From Streptomyces sp. SID9727 (GTDB lineage: Bacteria > Actinomycetota > Actinomycetes > Streptomycetales > Streptomycetaceae): 35,435 nucleotides of DNA. The first letter of the stretch is position 1. The number at the start of each line of letters is the position of its first letter. Shown here piece by piece: positions 8,403 to 15,991 of this stretch. Where the stretch lies: positions 1 to 35,435 of the forward strand of contig NZ_JAAGNI010000333.1 in the NCBI RefSeq assembly GCF_010550605.1, written 5' to 3'. Both the position numbers and the translations under genes were made by a program. The notes under the pieces are model-generated. The model was not told the DNA's origin, searched no databases, and saw only the letters and a program-made list of their open reading frames with translations.

Positions 8403-9266
8403 TCAGTGGGAGACCGAGCGGTACTTGCGTACGGCCAGGGTCCGGAAGACCAGGATGATCAGCACGGACCAGATCAGCGAGGCCCAGACGGGGTGTTCCA
8501 TCGGCCAGGCGCCGGTCACCGACTTCGGGACGCCTTCGATCGTGTTGCCGAACAGTTCCCGGGCGGCCGCCACCGTCGCGCTGAACGGGTTCCACTCGGC
8601 GACGTACTGGAGGAACGTCGGCATGCCGTTGACCGGCACGAAGGCGTTCGAGATGAACGTCAGCGGGAAGAGCCAGATCAGGCCGCCGGAGGTGGCCGCC
8701 TCCGGGGTGCGGACGGTCAGGCCGATCAGCGCGCCGATCCAGGTGAACGCGTAGCCGAGGAGCAGGAGCAGCCCGAAGCCGCCGAGGACCTTGCCGATGT
8801 TCTCGTGGGTGCGCCAGCCGACGAGCAGCGCGACGCCCGCGAGGACGACGAGCGTGACGGCGGTCTGCACCAGGTCGGCCAGGGTCCGCCCGGTCAGCAC
8901 GGCGCCCCGGGCCATCGGCAGCGACCTGAACCGGTCGATGAGGCCCTTGTGCATGTCCTCCGCGATGCCCGCGCCGGCGCCCGCGGTGGCGAAGGTCACG
9001 GTCTGCGCGAAGATGCCGGCCATCAGGAATTCCTTGTACGCGCTCGCGCTGACGCCCGCGCCCGGGATGGCGATCGAGCCGCCGAAGACGTAGGTGAAGA
9101 GCACCACGAACATGACCGGCTGGATGATCCCGAACAGGATCATCTCGGGGATCCGGGTCATGCGGATGAGGTTGCGCTTGCCGATGACCAGTGAGTCGCG
9201 GACCGACTGGCCGATGCCGCCGCCCGGCCGCGGGGCGGCCGTACGGGCTTCGCTGAGGGCGCTCAT
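8403..9266 (-). CDS. ABC-2 type exporter permease (DrrB-like)
   Basis: A 287-residue integral membrane protein with about six hydrophobic segments, including MILFGIIQPVMFVVLFTYVF, TLVVLAGVALLVGW, VLGGFGLLLLLGYAFTW and IWSVLIILVF. The conserved ABC-2 stretch EDMHKGLIDRFRSLPMAR, equivalent to the coupling region of DrrB-family permeases, is present. It should form the transmembrane half of a drug or lipid exporter with the upstream ATPase, whose stop it overlaps by 4 nt (ATGA). Substrate cannot be read from the sequence; homologues export anthracyclines and other small molecules. Confidence 0.9.
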   Translation of the reverse strand: MSALSEARTAAPRPGGGIGQSVRDSLVIGKRNLIRMTRIPEMILFGIIQPVMFVVLFTYVFGGSIAIPGAGVSASAYKEFLMAGIFAQTVTFATAGAGAGIAEDMHKGLIDRFRSLPMARGAVLTGRTLADLVQTAVTLVVLAGVALLVGWRTHENIGKVLGGFGLLLLLGYAFTWIGALIGLTVRTPEAATSGGLIWLFPLTFISNAFVPVNGMPTFLQYVAEWNPFSATVAAARELFGNTIEGVPKSVTGAWPMEHPVWASLIWSVLIILVFRTLAVRKYRSVSH

Positions 9267-10249
9267 TTCTCCGTCTCCGATCCGGAAGTCCCGGCTTCGT
9301 TCTTCTCCTGTTCGGCCGCGTGGCCGGTGAGCGAGATGAACACGTCGTCCAGAGTGGGGCGGCGCAGTCCGATGTCGTCGATCTCCACACCCTGGGCGTC
9401 CAGGTCGCGGATGACCTCGGCGAGGAGCTTCGCGCCGCCGTCGACCGGAACGGTCAGCTTGCGCATGTTCGGCAGGACGGCGGTCTCGCCCTTGCCGAGG
9501 CGGGTCAGGACGGTGCGGGCCCGCTCGATCTGCCCGGGGTCGTGTACGACGACCTCGACGCGTTCGCCGCCGATGCGGGCCTTGAGCTGGTCGGAGGTGC
9601 CGCGTGCGATGACGCGTCCGTGGTCGATCACGCAGATGTCGTGGGCGAGGTGGTCCGCTTCCTCCAGGTACTGCGTGGTCAGCAGCAGGGTCGTGCCGCC
9701 GGCCACCAGCTCCTCGATGACCTCCCAGAGCTGCTGGCGGTTGCGCGGGTCGAGGCCGGTCGTCGGCTCGTCCATGAACATGACCGGCGGGGAGACGACG
9801 AGCGCCGCCGCCAGGTCGAGGCGGCGGCGCATGCCCCCGGAATACGTCTTGGCGGGGCGGTCCGCCGCGTCGGACAGGTGGAAGCGGTCGAGGAGTTCGC
9901 CCGCCCTTGCCTTCGCCGCGCGTCCGCTCATCTGGTAGAGCTGGCCGACCATGCGGAGGTTCTCGCGGCCGGTCAGGTATTCGTCGACGGCGGCGAACTG
10001 GCCGGAGAGCCCGATCGAGCGCCGCACCTCGTTGGGGTTCTTCAGGACGTCGATCCCCGCCACGAAGGCGGTGCCGCTGTCCGGCCTGAGCAGCGTCGTC
10101 AGGACCCGGACGGCGGTCGTCTTGCCGGCCCCGTTGGGGCCGAGGAGCCCGAGTACGGTCCCCTCCGGCACGTCGAGGTCGACGCCCCCGAGTGCTCGGA
10201 CGTCACCGAAGGTCTTGACGAGCCCTTCGGCGTAGATGGCGCCTGGCAT
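9263..10249 (-). CDS. ABC exporter ATP-binding protein (DrrA-like)
   Basis: A 328-residue nucleotide-binding subunit. Walker A GPNGAGKTT is at 37-45, Q-loop Q84, signature YSGGM at 136-140, Walker B MFMDEP at about 157-162, followed by TTGLDPRNR and the switch region LLLTTQYLEEAD. The C-terminal 90 residues carry the DrrA-type extension (RRPTLDDVFISLTGH). It powers the permease encoded immediately downstream. GGGGGA precedes the ATG. A Streptomyces-like -10 TAGGAT lies at 10295-10300 beside 9-bp direct repeats (10303-10325). Confidence 0.93.
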   Translation of the reverse strand: MPGAIYAEGLVKTFGDVRALGGVDLDVPEGTVLGLLGPNGAGKTTAVRVLTTLLRPDSGTAFVAGIDVLKNPNEVRRSIGLSGQFAAVDEYLTGRENLRMVGQLYQMSGRAAKARAGELLDRFHLSDAADRPAKTYSGGMRRRLDLAAALVVSPPVMFMDEPTTGLDPRNRQQLWEVIEELVAGGTTLLLTTQYLEEADHLAHDICVIDHGRVIARGTSDQLKARIGGERVEVVVHDPGQIERARTVLTRLGKGETAVLPNMRKLTVPVDGGAKLLAEVIRDLDAQGVEIDDIGLRRPTLDDVFISLTGHAAEQEKNEAGTSGSETEK

Positions 10250-10294
10250 GTGGGATTCCCCCAGTGCGTTCGGATGGCTACCTCTCGGATCCAG

Positions 10295-10325
10295 ATCCTA
10301 GGGACGCCCGGGGTGCGACGCCCGG
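10295..10325 (-). promoter_or_regulatory. -10 box and 9-bp direct repeats upstream of the DrrAB-like operon
   Basis: On the minus strand TAGGAT (10295-10300) is a good -10. Immediately upstream, the 9-mer GACGCCCGG (plus-strand reading) occurs at 10303-10311 and 10317-10325, a 14-bp period across the -35 region. No TTGAC-like -35 is present, suggesting that a regulator governs this promoter. Confidence 0.4.
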
Positions 10326-10351
10326 TGAACACACGAGCGGGACCCGCCTCC

Positions 10352-11581
10352 TCAGCCCATCACCAGATAGCCCGCGTCCCGCAGCGCCGCCTTCACGTCG
10401 TCGCAGTGCTCGGGCCCCTTCGTCTCCAGGTGCAGCTCCACCTCCGCCTCGGTGAGGCCGAGCCGGGGGTCCGTACGGGCATGGCTGACGTCCAGGACGT
10501 TGGCGTCGGCGACCGAGAGCACGCCGAGCATCGCGGCCAGCGCGCCGGGCCGGTCGGTGAGCCGCAGCCGCAGGCTGAGGTAGCGGCCGGCCGCCGCCAT
10601 GCCGTGGGTGAGGATGCGCTGCATCAGCAGCGGGTCCACGTTGCCGCCGGAGAGCAGCGCCACCACCGGGCCCTGGAACGCCTTCGGGTCGCTGAGGAGG
10701 GCGGCGACCGGGCTCGCCCCCGCGGGTTCGACCACCATCTTGGCCCGCTCCAGGCAGAGCAGCAGGGCGCTGGACAGCTCATCCTCGGAGACCGTGCGCA
10801 CCTCGTCCACCAGGTCCCTGACCAGGGCGAACGGCACGTCGCCGGGGCGTCCGACCTTGATGCCGTCCGCCATGGTCTGGAGCGTGCCGATGGAGACGGG
10901 GCGGTCGGCCGCCAGGGACGGCGGGTAGCACGCGGCACCGGCCGCCTGCACGCCGACGATGCGCACGTCGGGCCGGACGGCCTTGACCGCGACGGCGATG
11001 CCGGCCGCGAGCCCGCCGCCGCCGATGCCGACGACGATCGTCCGGACCTCGGGGCACTGCTCCAGGATCTCCAGGCCGACCGTGCCCTGTCCGGCGATGA
11101 TGTCGGCGTGGTCGAAGGGGTGGATGAACACCGCGCCGGTCTCGCGCGCGTACTCCTGCGCGGCGGCCAGGGTCTCGTCCACGACGGTGCCGTGCAGCCG
11201 CACCCGGGCCCCGTACTCGCGGGTGGCGGCCACCTTCGGCAGCGGTGCCCCGACGGGCATGAAGACCGTGGAGCGTACGCCGAGAAGCGCAGACGCGAGG
11301 GCGACACCCTGCGCATGGTTCCCGGCGCTCGCGGCCACGACGCCCGCGGCGCGTTCGACCGGCGTGAGTCCCGAGATGCGTACGTAGGCGCCCCGCAGTT
11401 TGAACGAGCCGGTCCGCTGGAGGTTCTCGCACTTGAAGAGGACGGGCGCGCCCACGAGGCCCGAGAGATGACGGCTTCCTTCGAGCGGGGTGACCCTGGC
11501 GACCCCGGAGAGCATCTTCTGCGCCCCCCGCACGTCGTCGAGGATCACAGGGGGAAAGCTGCCGGGCGACGGGAAGTTCAT
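10352..11581 (-). CDS. ilvA: Threonine ammonia-lyase (threonine dehydratase) with ACT domain
   Basis: A PLP-dependent fold-type II enzyme converting threonine to 2-oxobutyrate and ammonia, feeding isoleucine and propionyl-CoA. 409 residues. The PLP lysine is K61 in RTGSFKLRGA; the Ser/Asn loop SAGNHAQG is at about 85-92 and the glycine-rich phosphate loop GIGGGGLAAG at about 185-194. The C-terminal 75 residues form one ACT domain (RLRLTDRPGALAAML), as in the shorter catabolic-like TD1 enzymes rather than two-ACT biosynthetic IlvA. An in-frame extension upstream to 12058 exists but lacks family similarity; the ATG at 11581 begins the conserved N-terminus. The Shine-Dalgarno is weak. Divergent from the marR gene. 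Confidence 0.93.
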   Translation of the reverse strand: MNFPSPGSFPPVILDDVRGAQKMLSGVARVTPLEGSRHLSGLVGAPVLFKCENLQRTGSFKLRGAYVRISGLTPVERAAGVVAASAGNHAQGVALASALLGVRSTVFMPVGAPLPKVAATREYGARVRLHGTVVDETLAAAQEYARETGAVFIHPFDHADIIAGQGTVGLEILEQCPEVRTIVVGIGGGGLAAGIAVAVKAVRPDVRIVGVQAAGAACYPPSLAADRPVSIGTLQTMADGIKVGRPGDVPFALVRDLVDEVRTVSEDELSSALLLCLERAKMVVEPAGASPVAALLSDPKAFQGPVVALLSGGNVDPLLMQRILTHGMAAAGRYLSLRLRLTDRPGALAAMLGVLSVADANVLDVSHARTDPRLGLTEAEVELHLETKGPEHCDDVKAALRDAGYLVMG

Positions 11582-11737
11582 ACCGTAAGTCTTGCAGCTC
11601 GCAGGGGTCCCGGCCGCCGCTTGCGGGGCCGTCCTGCGCCGATGTCCGCAGGTTTGTGCAGCGCTGGTACGCGTTGCCCCGGGGCCGCGTACTCTGTCCC
11701 CCACCCATCCGACACCGCACGAAGAGAGCCCCCGGCC

Positions 11738-12268
11738 ATGCCCCCTCAGGACATGACGACTGCCTCGTCTCCTTCCGGGGGCGCTGCCCCGGAAAACCCG
11801 GGTCCCGACCACGTTCTCGACACCCTTCAGCACCAGGTGGCCGTATTCGCCCGCCGGGCCGAGCAGACCCGCCTCGGCGGGGTGGGCCAGGTGCGCAACT
11901 CCATGGACCGGGCGGCCTATCTGCTGCTGAACCGGCTGGACCTGGAAGGGCCGATGGGCGTCAAGGCGCTGGCCGCCGGGATGGGGATCGACTCGTCCAC
12001 GGTGACCCGGCAGGTCGCCCCGCTGGTGGACACCGGCCTGGTGAAGCGGACCTCGCACCCCGAGGACGGCCGGGCGGTCGTGCTCCAGCTGTCACCGCGC
12101 GGCCAGGCCCGGCTGGACGAGGTCCGGGACTCGCGGCGGGAGTTGATGGCGCAGGTGACGGACGGGTGGAGCGAGGAGGAGCGGGACACGTTCTGCGCGC
12201 TGCTCACCCGGTTCAACGCGGCGCTGGCGGCCCGGCAGGCCGCGCACCAGACGGCGCCCGCGAACTGA
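11738..12268 (+). CDS. MarR-family transcriptional regulator
   Basis: A 176-residue winged-helix protein. The first 30 residues are low complexity (Ser/Gly/Pro). The MarR domain covers about 35-165: recognition helix region VKALAAGMGIDSSTVTRQVAPL and wing TSHPEDGRAVVLQLSPRG. The ATG at 11738 follows a GAGAG-type ribosome-binding site; a second ATG lies five codons in. The longer frame open upstream is an artefact of antisense G+C bias. It is divergent from threonine dehydratase and near the DrrAB-like exporter, either of which could be its target. Ligand unknown. Confidence 0.92.
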   Translation: MPPQDMTTASSPSGGAAPENPGPDHVLDTLQHQVAVFARRAEQTRLGGVGQVRNSMDRAAYLLLNRLDLEGPMGVKALAAGMGIDSSTVTRQVAPLVDTGLVKRTSHPEDGRAVVLQLSPRGQARLDEVRDSRRELMAQVTDGWSEEERDTFCALLTRFNAALAARQAAHQTAPAN

Positions 12269-12290
12269 ACACCCGCCGGTTCCCCGGGGG

Positions 12291-12326
12291 TTGACCTGAG
12301 GGCCGCGGCGCGCTCGGATTGACGTG
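12291..12326 (+). promoter_or_regulatory. Leaderless promoter candidate for the sigma-like gene
   Basis: TTGACC (12291-12296), a 17-nt spacer and TCGGAT (12314-12319) put the start point at about the GTG at 12326. There is no Shine-Dalgarno, so the message is probably leaderless. Confidence 0.5.
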
Positions 12327-12820
12327 TGCGAGAGCGTCATGCGGGCCCGCGGCGGGGCCGCGCCCAGGACTTCGGGTCCTTCGTCGCGGGCGCGGCGGGC
12401 CGGCTGCTGCACACGGCCACGCTGCTCACCGCCGAACCGGCGGACGGCCCCGGCGCCAACCCGCACGCGCGGCGGCTGCTCACGGCCTCGCTGGCCCGGA
12501 CGTTCGCCGACTGGGAGCGACTGCGCGGCGAGGACCCGTACAACCACACCCGGCAGGAGCTGGCGGCCCGGTTCGCCCGCGAGGCGTGGCGCCACCACCG
12601 GCCGCGCGGCGGTCTGCTGGACCGGCTCACCCCGCAGGAACGTCTCGTCCTGGTGCTGCGGCTGTACGAAGGGGTCCCGGAGGAGCAGACGGCGGCCCTG
12701 CTCGGGCTGCCCGAGGACCGGGTGCGCGCGGTCTGCAGCCGGTCGGTGGCCACGATGCGCGGCACCAGGAACCCGACCGCGCGCCGGGGCCCGGCCCGGT
12801 TGCTGGGGGCCGCGCCGTGA
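12326..12820 (+). CDS. Degenerate ECF/SigE-family RNA polymerase sigma factor-like protein
   Basis: A 164-residue protein. The C-terminal half is a recognisable sigma region 4: LTPQERLVLVLRLYEGVPEEQTAALLGLPEDRVRAVCSRSVATM-type helix-turn-helix (about 95-140). The N-terminal half recalls SigE-family region 2 (DFGSFVAGAAGRLLHTATLLT), but the acidic core-binding DAEDLVQ-type block is absent and replaced by PHARRLLTASLARTFADW. It may be an atypical sigma factor or a DNA-binding protein derived from one. The GTG at 12326 was chosen from the promoter position. The stop overlaps the next gene (GTGA), which encodes a small membrane protein, an arrangement typical of sigma and anti-sigma pairs. Confidence 0.68.
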   Translation: MRERHAGPRRGRAQDFGSFVAGAAGRLLHTATLLTAEPADGPGANPHARRLLTASLARTFADWERLRGEDPYNHTRQELAARFAREAWRHHRPRGGLLDRLTPQERLVLVLRLYEGVPEEQTAALLGLPEDRVRAVCSRSVATMRGTRNPTARRGPARLLGAAP

Positions 12821-13065
12821 GCGGGACCGGGCGCCGCGAGGACGAGGTGCGCCGGATGCTGGAGGGCCCGCGTCCGCAGGTGCCCGCCGATCTGGCGGCG
12901 TCGGCGGCGGAGCGGGGCGGACGGCTGCTGCGACGGCGGCGGGCGCTGCGCGGGCTCTGGCTGCTGGCACTGGTCGCGGCCGTGGCGGTGTTCGCGGTGT
13001 GGGCGCTGACGGTTCGGCCCTGGGAGACGCCTCCGGCGGATACGACGCCGGTGGAGATCTGGTAG
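12817..13065 (+). CDS. Small single-pass membrane protein, possible anti-sigma partner
   Basis: An 82-residue protein: a charged cytoplasmic N-terminus (EDEVRRMLEG, DLAASAAERGGRLLRRRRA), one transmembrane helix at about 48-67 (LWLLALVAAVAVFAVWALTV), and a short Pro/Thr-rich outside tail. The GTG start overlaps the sigma-like stop by 4 nt. No zinc-binding anti-sigma motif (HxxxCxxC) is present, so an anti-sigma role rests only on position, size and topology. Confidence 0.72.
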   Translation: MSGTGRREDEVRRMLEGPRPQVPADLAASAAERGGRLLRRRRALRGLWLLALVAAVAVFAVWALTVRPWETPPADTTPVEIW

Positions 13066-13121
13066 ACGCGGCGGGCGGGGCGTCCCGGACTACCCTGGAA
13101 GGGAGTGGTCAGGAGGCTGTC

Positions 13122-13307
13122 ATGACCCGAAAAATCGCTGACTGCCGCAAGTATCCGAGTGAGATGGACTGCTCGCTGACGATCACCGGCGAGGAGGAGG
13201 AAGTCGTGCGCGCCGCGAGCGAGCACGCCGTCTCCGTCCACCAGCACACCGACGGCCCCGAGCTGCGGGAGCAGGTCCGGGCGTCGCTGGAGGACGAGCC
13301 GGTCTGA
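13122..13307 (+). CDS. DUF1059 family protein
   Basis: A 61-residue protein starting MTRKIADCRKYPSEMDCSLT with the continuation ITGEEEEVV, then HAVSVHQHTDGPELREQVRASL. The paired Cys residues (C8 and C17) and the late H-x-H fit the DUF1059 family of small, probably metal-binding proteins of unknown function. AGGAGG precedes the ATG at ideal spacing. It shares a terminator hairpin with the convergent metB. Confidence 0.88.
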   Translation: MTRKIADCRKYPSEMDCSLTITGEEEEVVRAASEHAVSVHQHTDGPELREQVRASLEDEPV

Positions 13308-13312
13308 AGCCC

Positions 13313-13340
13313 GGGCGGGACCGGCGTTCCGGCCCCGCCC
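13313..13340. terminator. Bidirectional terminator between the DUF1059 gene and metB
   Basis: GGGCGGG-A-CCGG, a CGTT loop and the complementary CCGG-C-CCCGCCC give an 11-bp stem with one A.C mismatch. It lies between two convergent stops. Confidence 0.8.
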
Positions 13341-13359
13341 CTTCACACGCTCACACGTC

Positions 13360-14505
13360 TCAGCCGAGCGCCTGCGTCAGGTCCGCCAGCAGGTCGTCCG
13401 CGTTCTCGATGCCGACGGAAAGGCGGACCAGGTCGGCCGGGACCTCCAGCGGGGAGCCGGCCGCCGAGGCGTGCGTCATGCGGCCGGGGTGCTCCAGCAG
13501 CGATTCGACGCCGCCCAGGGACTCGCCCAGGGTGAACAGCTTCGCCCGGTCGCAGACCGCGACCGCCGCCTCCTCGCCGCCCGCGACACGGAAGGACACC
13601 ATGCCGCCGAAGGCCCGCATCTGCTTGGCGGCGACCTCGTGGCCCCGGTGCTCGGGCAGGCCCGGGTAGAGGACCTGGGTGACCTTGGGGTGCCGGGTCA
13701 GGAGCTCGGCGACCTTGGTGGCGTTCTCGCTGTGCCGGTCCATGCGCACGGCGAGCGTCTTGATGCCGCGCAGCACCAGCCAGGCGTCGAACGGGCCGGC
13801 GACCCCGCCCATCGCGTTCTGGTGGAAGACCAGCTCGTCGGCCAGGTCCGGGTCGTCGACGATCAGCGCGCCGCCGACGACGTCCGAGTGACCGCCCATG
13901 TACTTGGTGGTGGAGTGCACCACGACGTCCGCGCCGAGCGCCAGCGGCTGCTGGAGGTAGGGGCTCGCGAAGGTGTTGTCCACGACGAGGCGGGCCCCGG
14001 CGGTGCGGGCGACCTGGGCGACGGCGGCGATGTCGGTGATGCCGAGCAGTGGGTTGGACGGGGTCTCCACCCAGACCGCCTTGGTGCGCGGGGTGATCGC
14101 CGCGCGGACCGCCGCCACGTCCGAGGTGTCGGCGACGGAGAACTCCACGCCCCAGCGCGAGGCGACCTTCGCGAACAGCCGGAACGTGCCGCCGTAGGCG
14201 TCGTTCGGGATGACCACGTGGTCGCCGGGGGTCAGCAGCGTACGGAGCAGGCAGTCCTCGGCGGCGAGGCCGGAGGCGAAGGCGAGCCCGCGCCGGCCGC
14301 CCTCCAGGGCCGCGAGGTTCTCCTCCAGGGCGGTGCGGGTCGGGTTGGCGCTGCGGCTGTACTCGTAACCGCCGCGCAGTCCGCCCACGCCGTCCTGCTT
14401 GTACGTGGACACCTGGTAGATGGGCGGAACCACGGCGCCGGTGAGGGGGTCCGCGGTGTTCCCCGCGTGGATCGCGCGGGTTTCGAAGCTGTGCTGGTCG
14501 CTCAT
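13360..14505 (-). CDS. metB: Cystathionine gamma-synthase
   Basis: A PLP enzyme of the Cys/Met metabolism family that joins an activated homoserine to cysteine to give cystathionine. 381 residues, usual length. Landmarks are YEYSRSANPTR at about 47-57, the PLP lysine K201 in VHSTTKYMGGHSDVVGG, and VDNTFASPY at about 175-183. Sequence alone does not fully separate gamma-synthase from gamma-lyase; the overall pattern is closest to the actinobacterial MetB type. No Shine-Dalgarno is seen. TACGCT lies exactly 7 nt before the ATG, suggesting a leaderless mRNA. Confidence 0.9.
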   Translation of the reverse strand: MSDQHSFETRAIHAGNTADPLTGAVVPPIYQVSTYKQDGVGGLRGGYEYSRSANPTRTALEENLAALEGGRRGLAFASGLAAEDCLLRTLLTPGDHVVIPNDAYGGTFRLFAKVASRWGVEFSVADTSDVAAVRAAITPRTKAVWVETPSNPLLGITDIAAVAQVARTAGARLVVDNTFASPYLQQPLALGADVVVHSTTKYMGGHSDVVGGALIVDDPDLADELVFHQNAMGGVAGPFDAWLVLRGIKTLAVRMDRHSENATKVAELLTRHPKVTQVLYPGLPEHRGHEVAAKQMRAFGGMVSFRVAGGEEAAVAVCDRAKLFTLGESLGGVESLLEHPGRMTHASAAGSPLEVPADLVRLSVGIENADDLLADLTQALG

Positions 14506-14512
14506 GGGGCCG

Positions 14513-14518
14513 AGCGTA
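14513..14518 (-). promoter_or_regulatory. -10 box for a leaderless metB transcript
   Basis: TACGCT (minus strand) sits 7 nt upstream of the metB ATG, which would place the start point on the A of ATG. The -35 is not recognisable. Confidence 0.45.
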
Positions 14519-14571
14519 GTTCGTCACGAGGGGGCTCACGGGTCACATGGCCGTCCGGTGACAATGGGGGC

Positions 14572-15678
14572 ATGGAGATTCTGTGGTTCCTGCTCGCGCT
14601 GTGCCTGCTGACCGCCGCGATCGGCCCGTACGTGCTGCGCCGGCGCGGTGGCGGCATCCGGCTGGCCGCGCCCGGCTCCCCCGACGCCGCCGATCCGCAG
14701 GACTACGGCTTCGCGCGCCAGGAGGAGCTGGACGTCCGGACGCCGGGGCCGGACCAGGATCTGCTGGACGTGCTGGAGGTCGTGCAGCACACGCAGGAGT
14801 GGCGGGCCGCGTCCCAGCTGCTGGCCGGGACGCCGAAGGAGGGCGAGCTGCGCTGGCAGCGGGTACAGGCGTTCGCCGGGGCGGCGTCGCTGGAGCTGCT
14901 GCGACAGCCGGGCGTCGGCGGGGCGTGGCTGCGCAAGTGGCGCGCGGAGGCGCCGAAGGACGCGGGCGCGGCGGCGGTGCACGCGGAGTTCCTGGTGCAG
15001 CAGGCGTGGCGCTCGTCCACGGCGGGCACGGACGACTTCCGGATCATCCTGGAGGAGGCCCGTACGGTGATCGGCGAGGCCGCCCTGCTGGCCCCGGGCG
15101 ACCCGGTCCCGTACATCGTGGAGCTGGCGGTGGCGCGCGGACTGGGTTATCCCGGCGAGGAGTTCGACCGGCTGTGGGCGAAGATCATCGACCGGGCCCC
15201 GGCGCACCTGGGCGCGCACATCGCGGCGCTGCACTTCTGGAGCGAGCGGTGGCACGGCTCGCGCGAGGAGGCCGACCGCTTCGCGACGGCCGCCGCCGCC
15301 CGTGCCCCGCAGGGCTCGCTGCTGGCCGGGCTGCCGCTGTTCGCGGTGTACGAGCACCTGCCCGAGGTCAATCTGGTGCGCGGCTTCTACGAGAGCCAGG
15401 TGGTGACCCGGGCCGTGGAGGGCGCCATGTACGCGGTGCACGCGGCGCGCGCCGACGACCCGATGCTGCCGCACGTGCGCCATCTGCTGGTGCTGTTCCT
15501 GGTGCGGATGGAGCGCTGGTCGGAGGCGGTGCACCAGCTGGTGCACATCGACGGGTACGTGGGCGCGCTGCCGTGGACGGCGAGCGAGGACCCGGCCGCC
15601 GAGTACGCGGTGTACCGGGCGCTGGCGGTCGCGGGGTACGAGGCCAACGGCGGCAGCCCGGCGTCGCTGCCGCGCTAG
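14572..15678 (+). CDS. Conserved membrane-anchored protein of unknown function
   Basis: A 368-residue protein. The N-terminus MEILWFLLALCLLTAAIGP is one hydrophobic helix followed by RRR, so it is a probable N-terminal anchor with a cytoplasmic body. The rest is alpha-helical and Ala/Leu-rich, with pairs of helices such as EFLVQQAWRS, HIAALHFWSERWHGS, ADRFATAAAARAP and HLLVLFLVRMERWSEAVHQL, resembling a TPR-like solenoid. I do not recognise a catalytic motif. The stop codon TAG is the CTAG edge of the palindromic element that follows. Confidence 0.8.
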   Translation: MEILWFLLALCLLTAAIGPYVLRRRGGGIRLAAPGSPDAADPQDYGFARQEELDVRTPGPDQDLLDVLEVVQHTQEWRAASQLLAGTPKEGELRWQRVQAFAGAASLELLRQPGVGGAWLRKWRAEAPKDAGAAAVHAEFLVQQAWRSSTAGTDDFRIILEEARTVIGEAALLAPGDPVPYIVELAVARGLGYPGEEFDRLWAKIIDRAPAHLGAHIAALHFWSERWHGSREEADRFATAAAARAPQGSLLAGLPLFAVYEHLPEVNLVRGFYESQVVTRAVEGAMYAVHAARADDPMLPHVRHLLVLFLVRMERWSEAVHQLVHIDGYVGALPWTASEDPAAEYAVYRALAVAGYEANGGSPASLPR

Positions 15679-15855
15679 GGCGTGTTTCGAAAGTAGCGCC
15701 GTCCGCCCGTAGGGCGGGTCCGGCGGCGTCTGGTGCGTGCGATCGCAAGGCGGAGGGTCGCCCCGATACTGGTTGTATCGGGGTGATCCCGACAACGCGG
15801 CGAGCGTGCGTGCCAGGCGTCGCCGGACAGGCGGGACTTTCGAAACAGGCCCTAG
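15675..15855. mobile_element. MITE-like 181-bp palindromic element
   Basis: The ends are CTAGGGCGTGTTTCGAAAGT and the reverse complement of CTAGGGCCTGTTTCGAAAGT (19/20 match). CTAG at both edges fits a 4-bp target duplication of the IS5 type. The arms stay complementary inward (GTCCGGCGRCGYCTGG against its partner), with an extra block of roughly 20 nt in the left arm, and converge on a perfect 9-bp hairpin, CCCCGATAC-TGGTT-GTATCGGGG (15761-15783). There is no transposase. It is probably a non-autonomous element that folds into one long hairpin and may end transcription of the upstream gene. Confidence 0.75.
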
Positions 15856-15991
15856 TACCGCGGCCCTAGGTGTTTTGCCCTGTGTGGTTGGGGACGCGGC
15901 TGGCGGTAATTGTCAGACAGGCACTGGCTGGAATCCGCAGGCCGCTCCGCGCGTTGTACGGACAGCACGCCGACCCAGGAGGAGCCCCCGC
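15856..15991 (+). other. Leader region of msrA
   Basis: A 136-bp gap. GGCCCTAG from the end of the palindromic element recurs at 15863-15870. A 9-bp palindrome, TGTCAGACA, lies near 15910. AGGAGGA stands before the msrA ATG. No clear promoter hexamers were found. Confidence 0.4.

Noticed and set aside
9320..12268. A 982-codon plus-strand open frame spanning the ABC operon, threonine dehydratase and marR.
   Set aside because: Only the last 176 codons (marR) show a family pattern. The rest is antisense to three clear genes and is kept open by third-position G/C bias.
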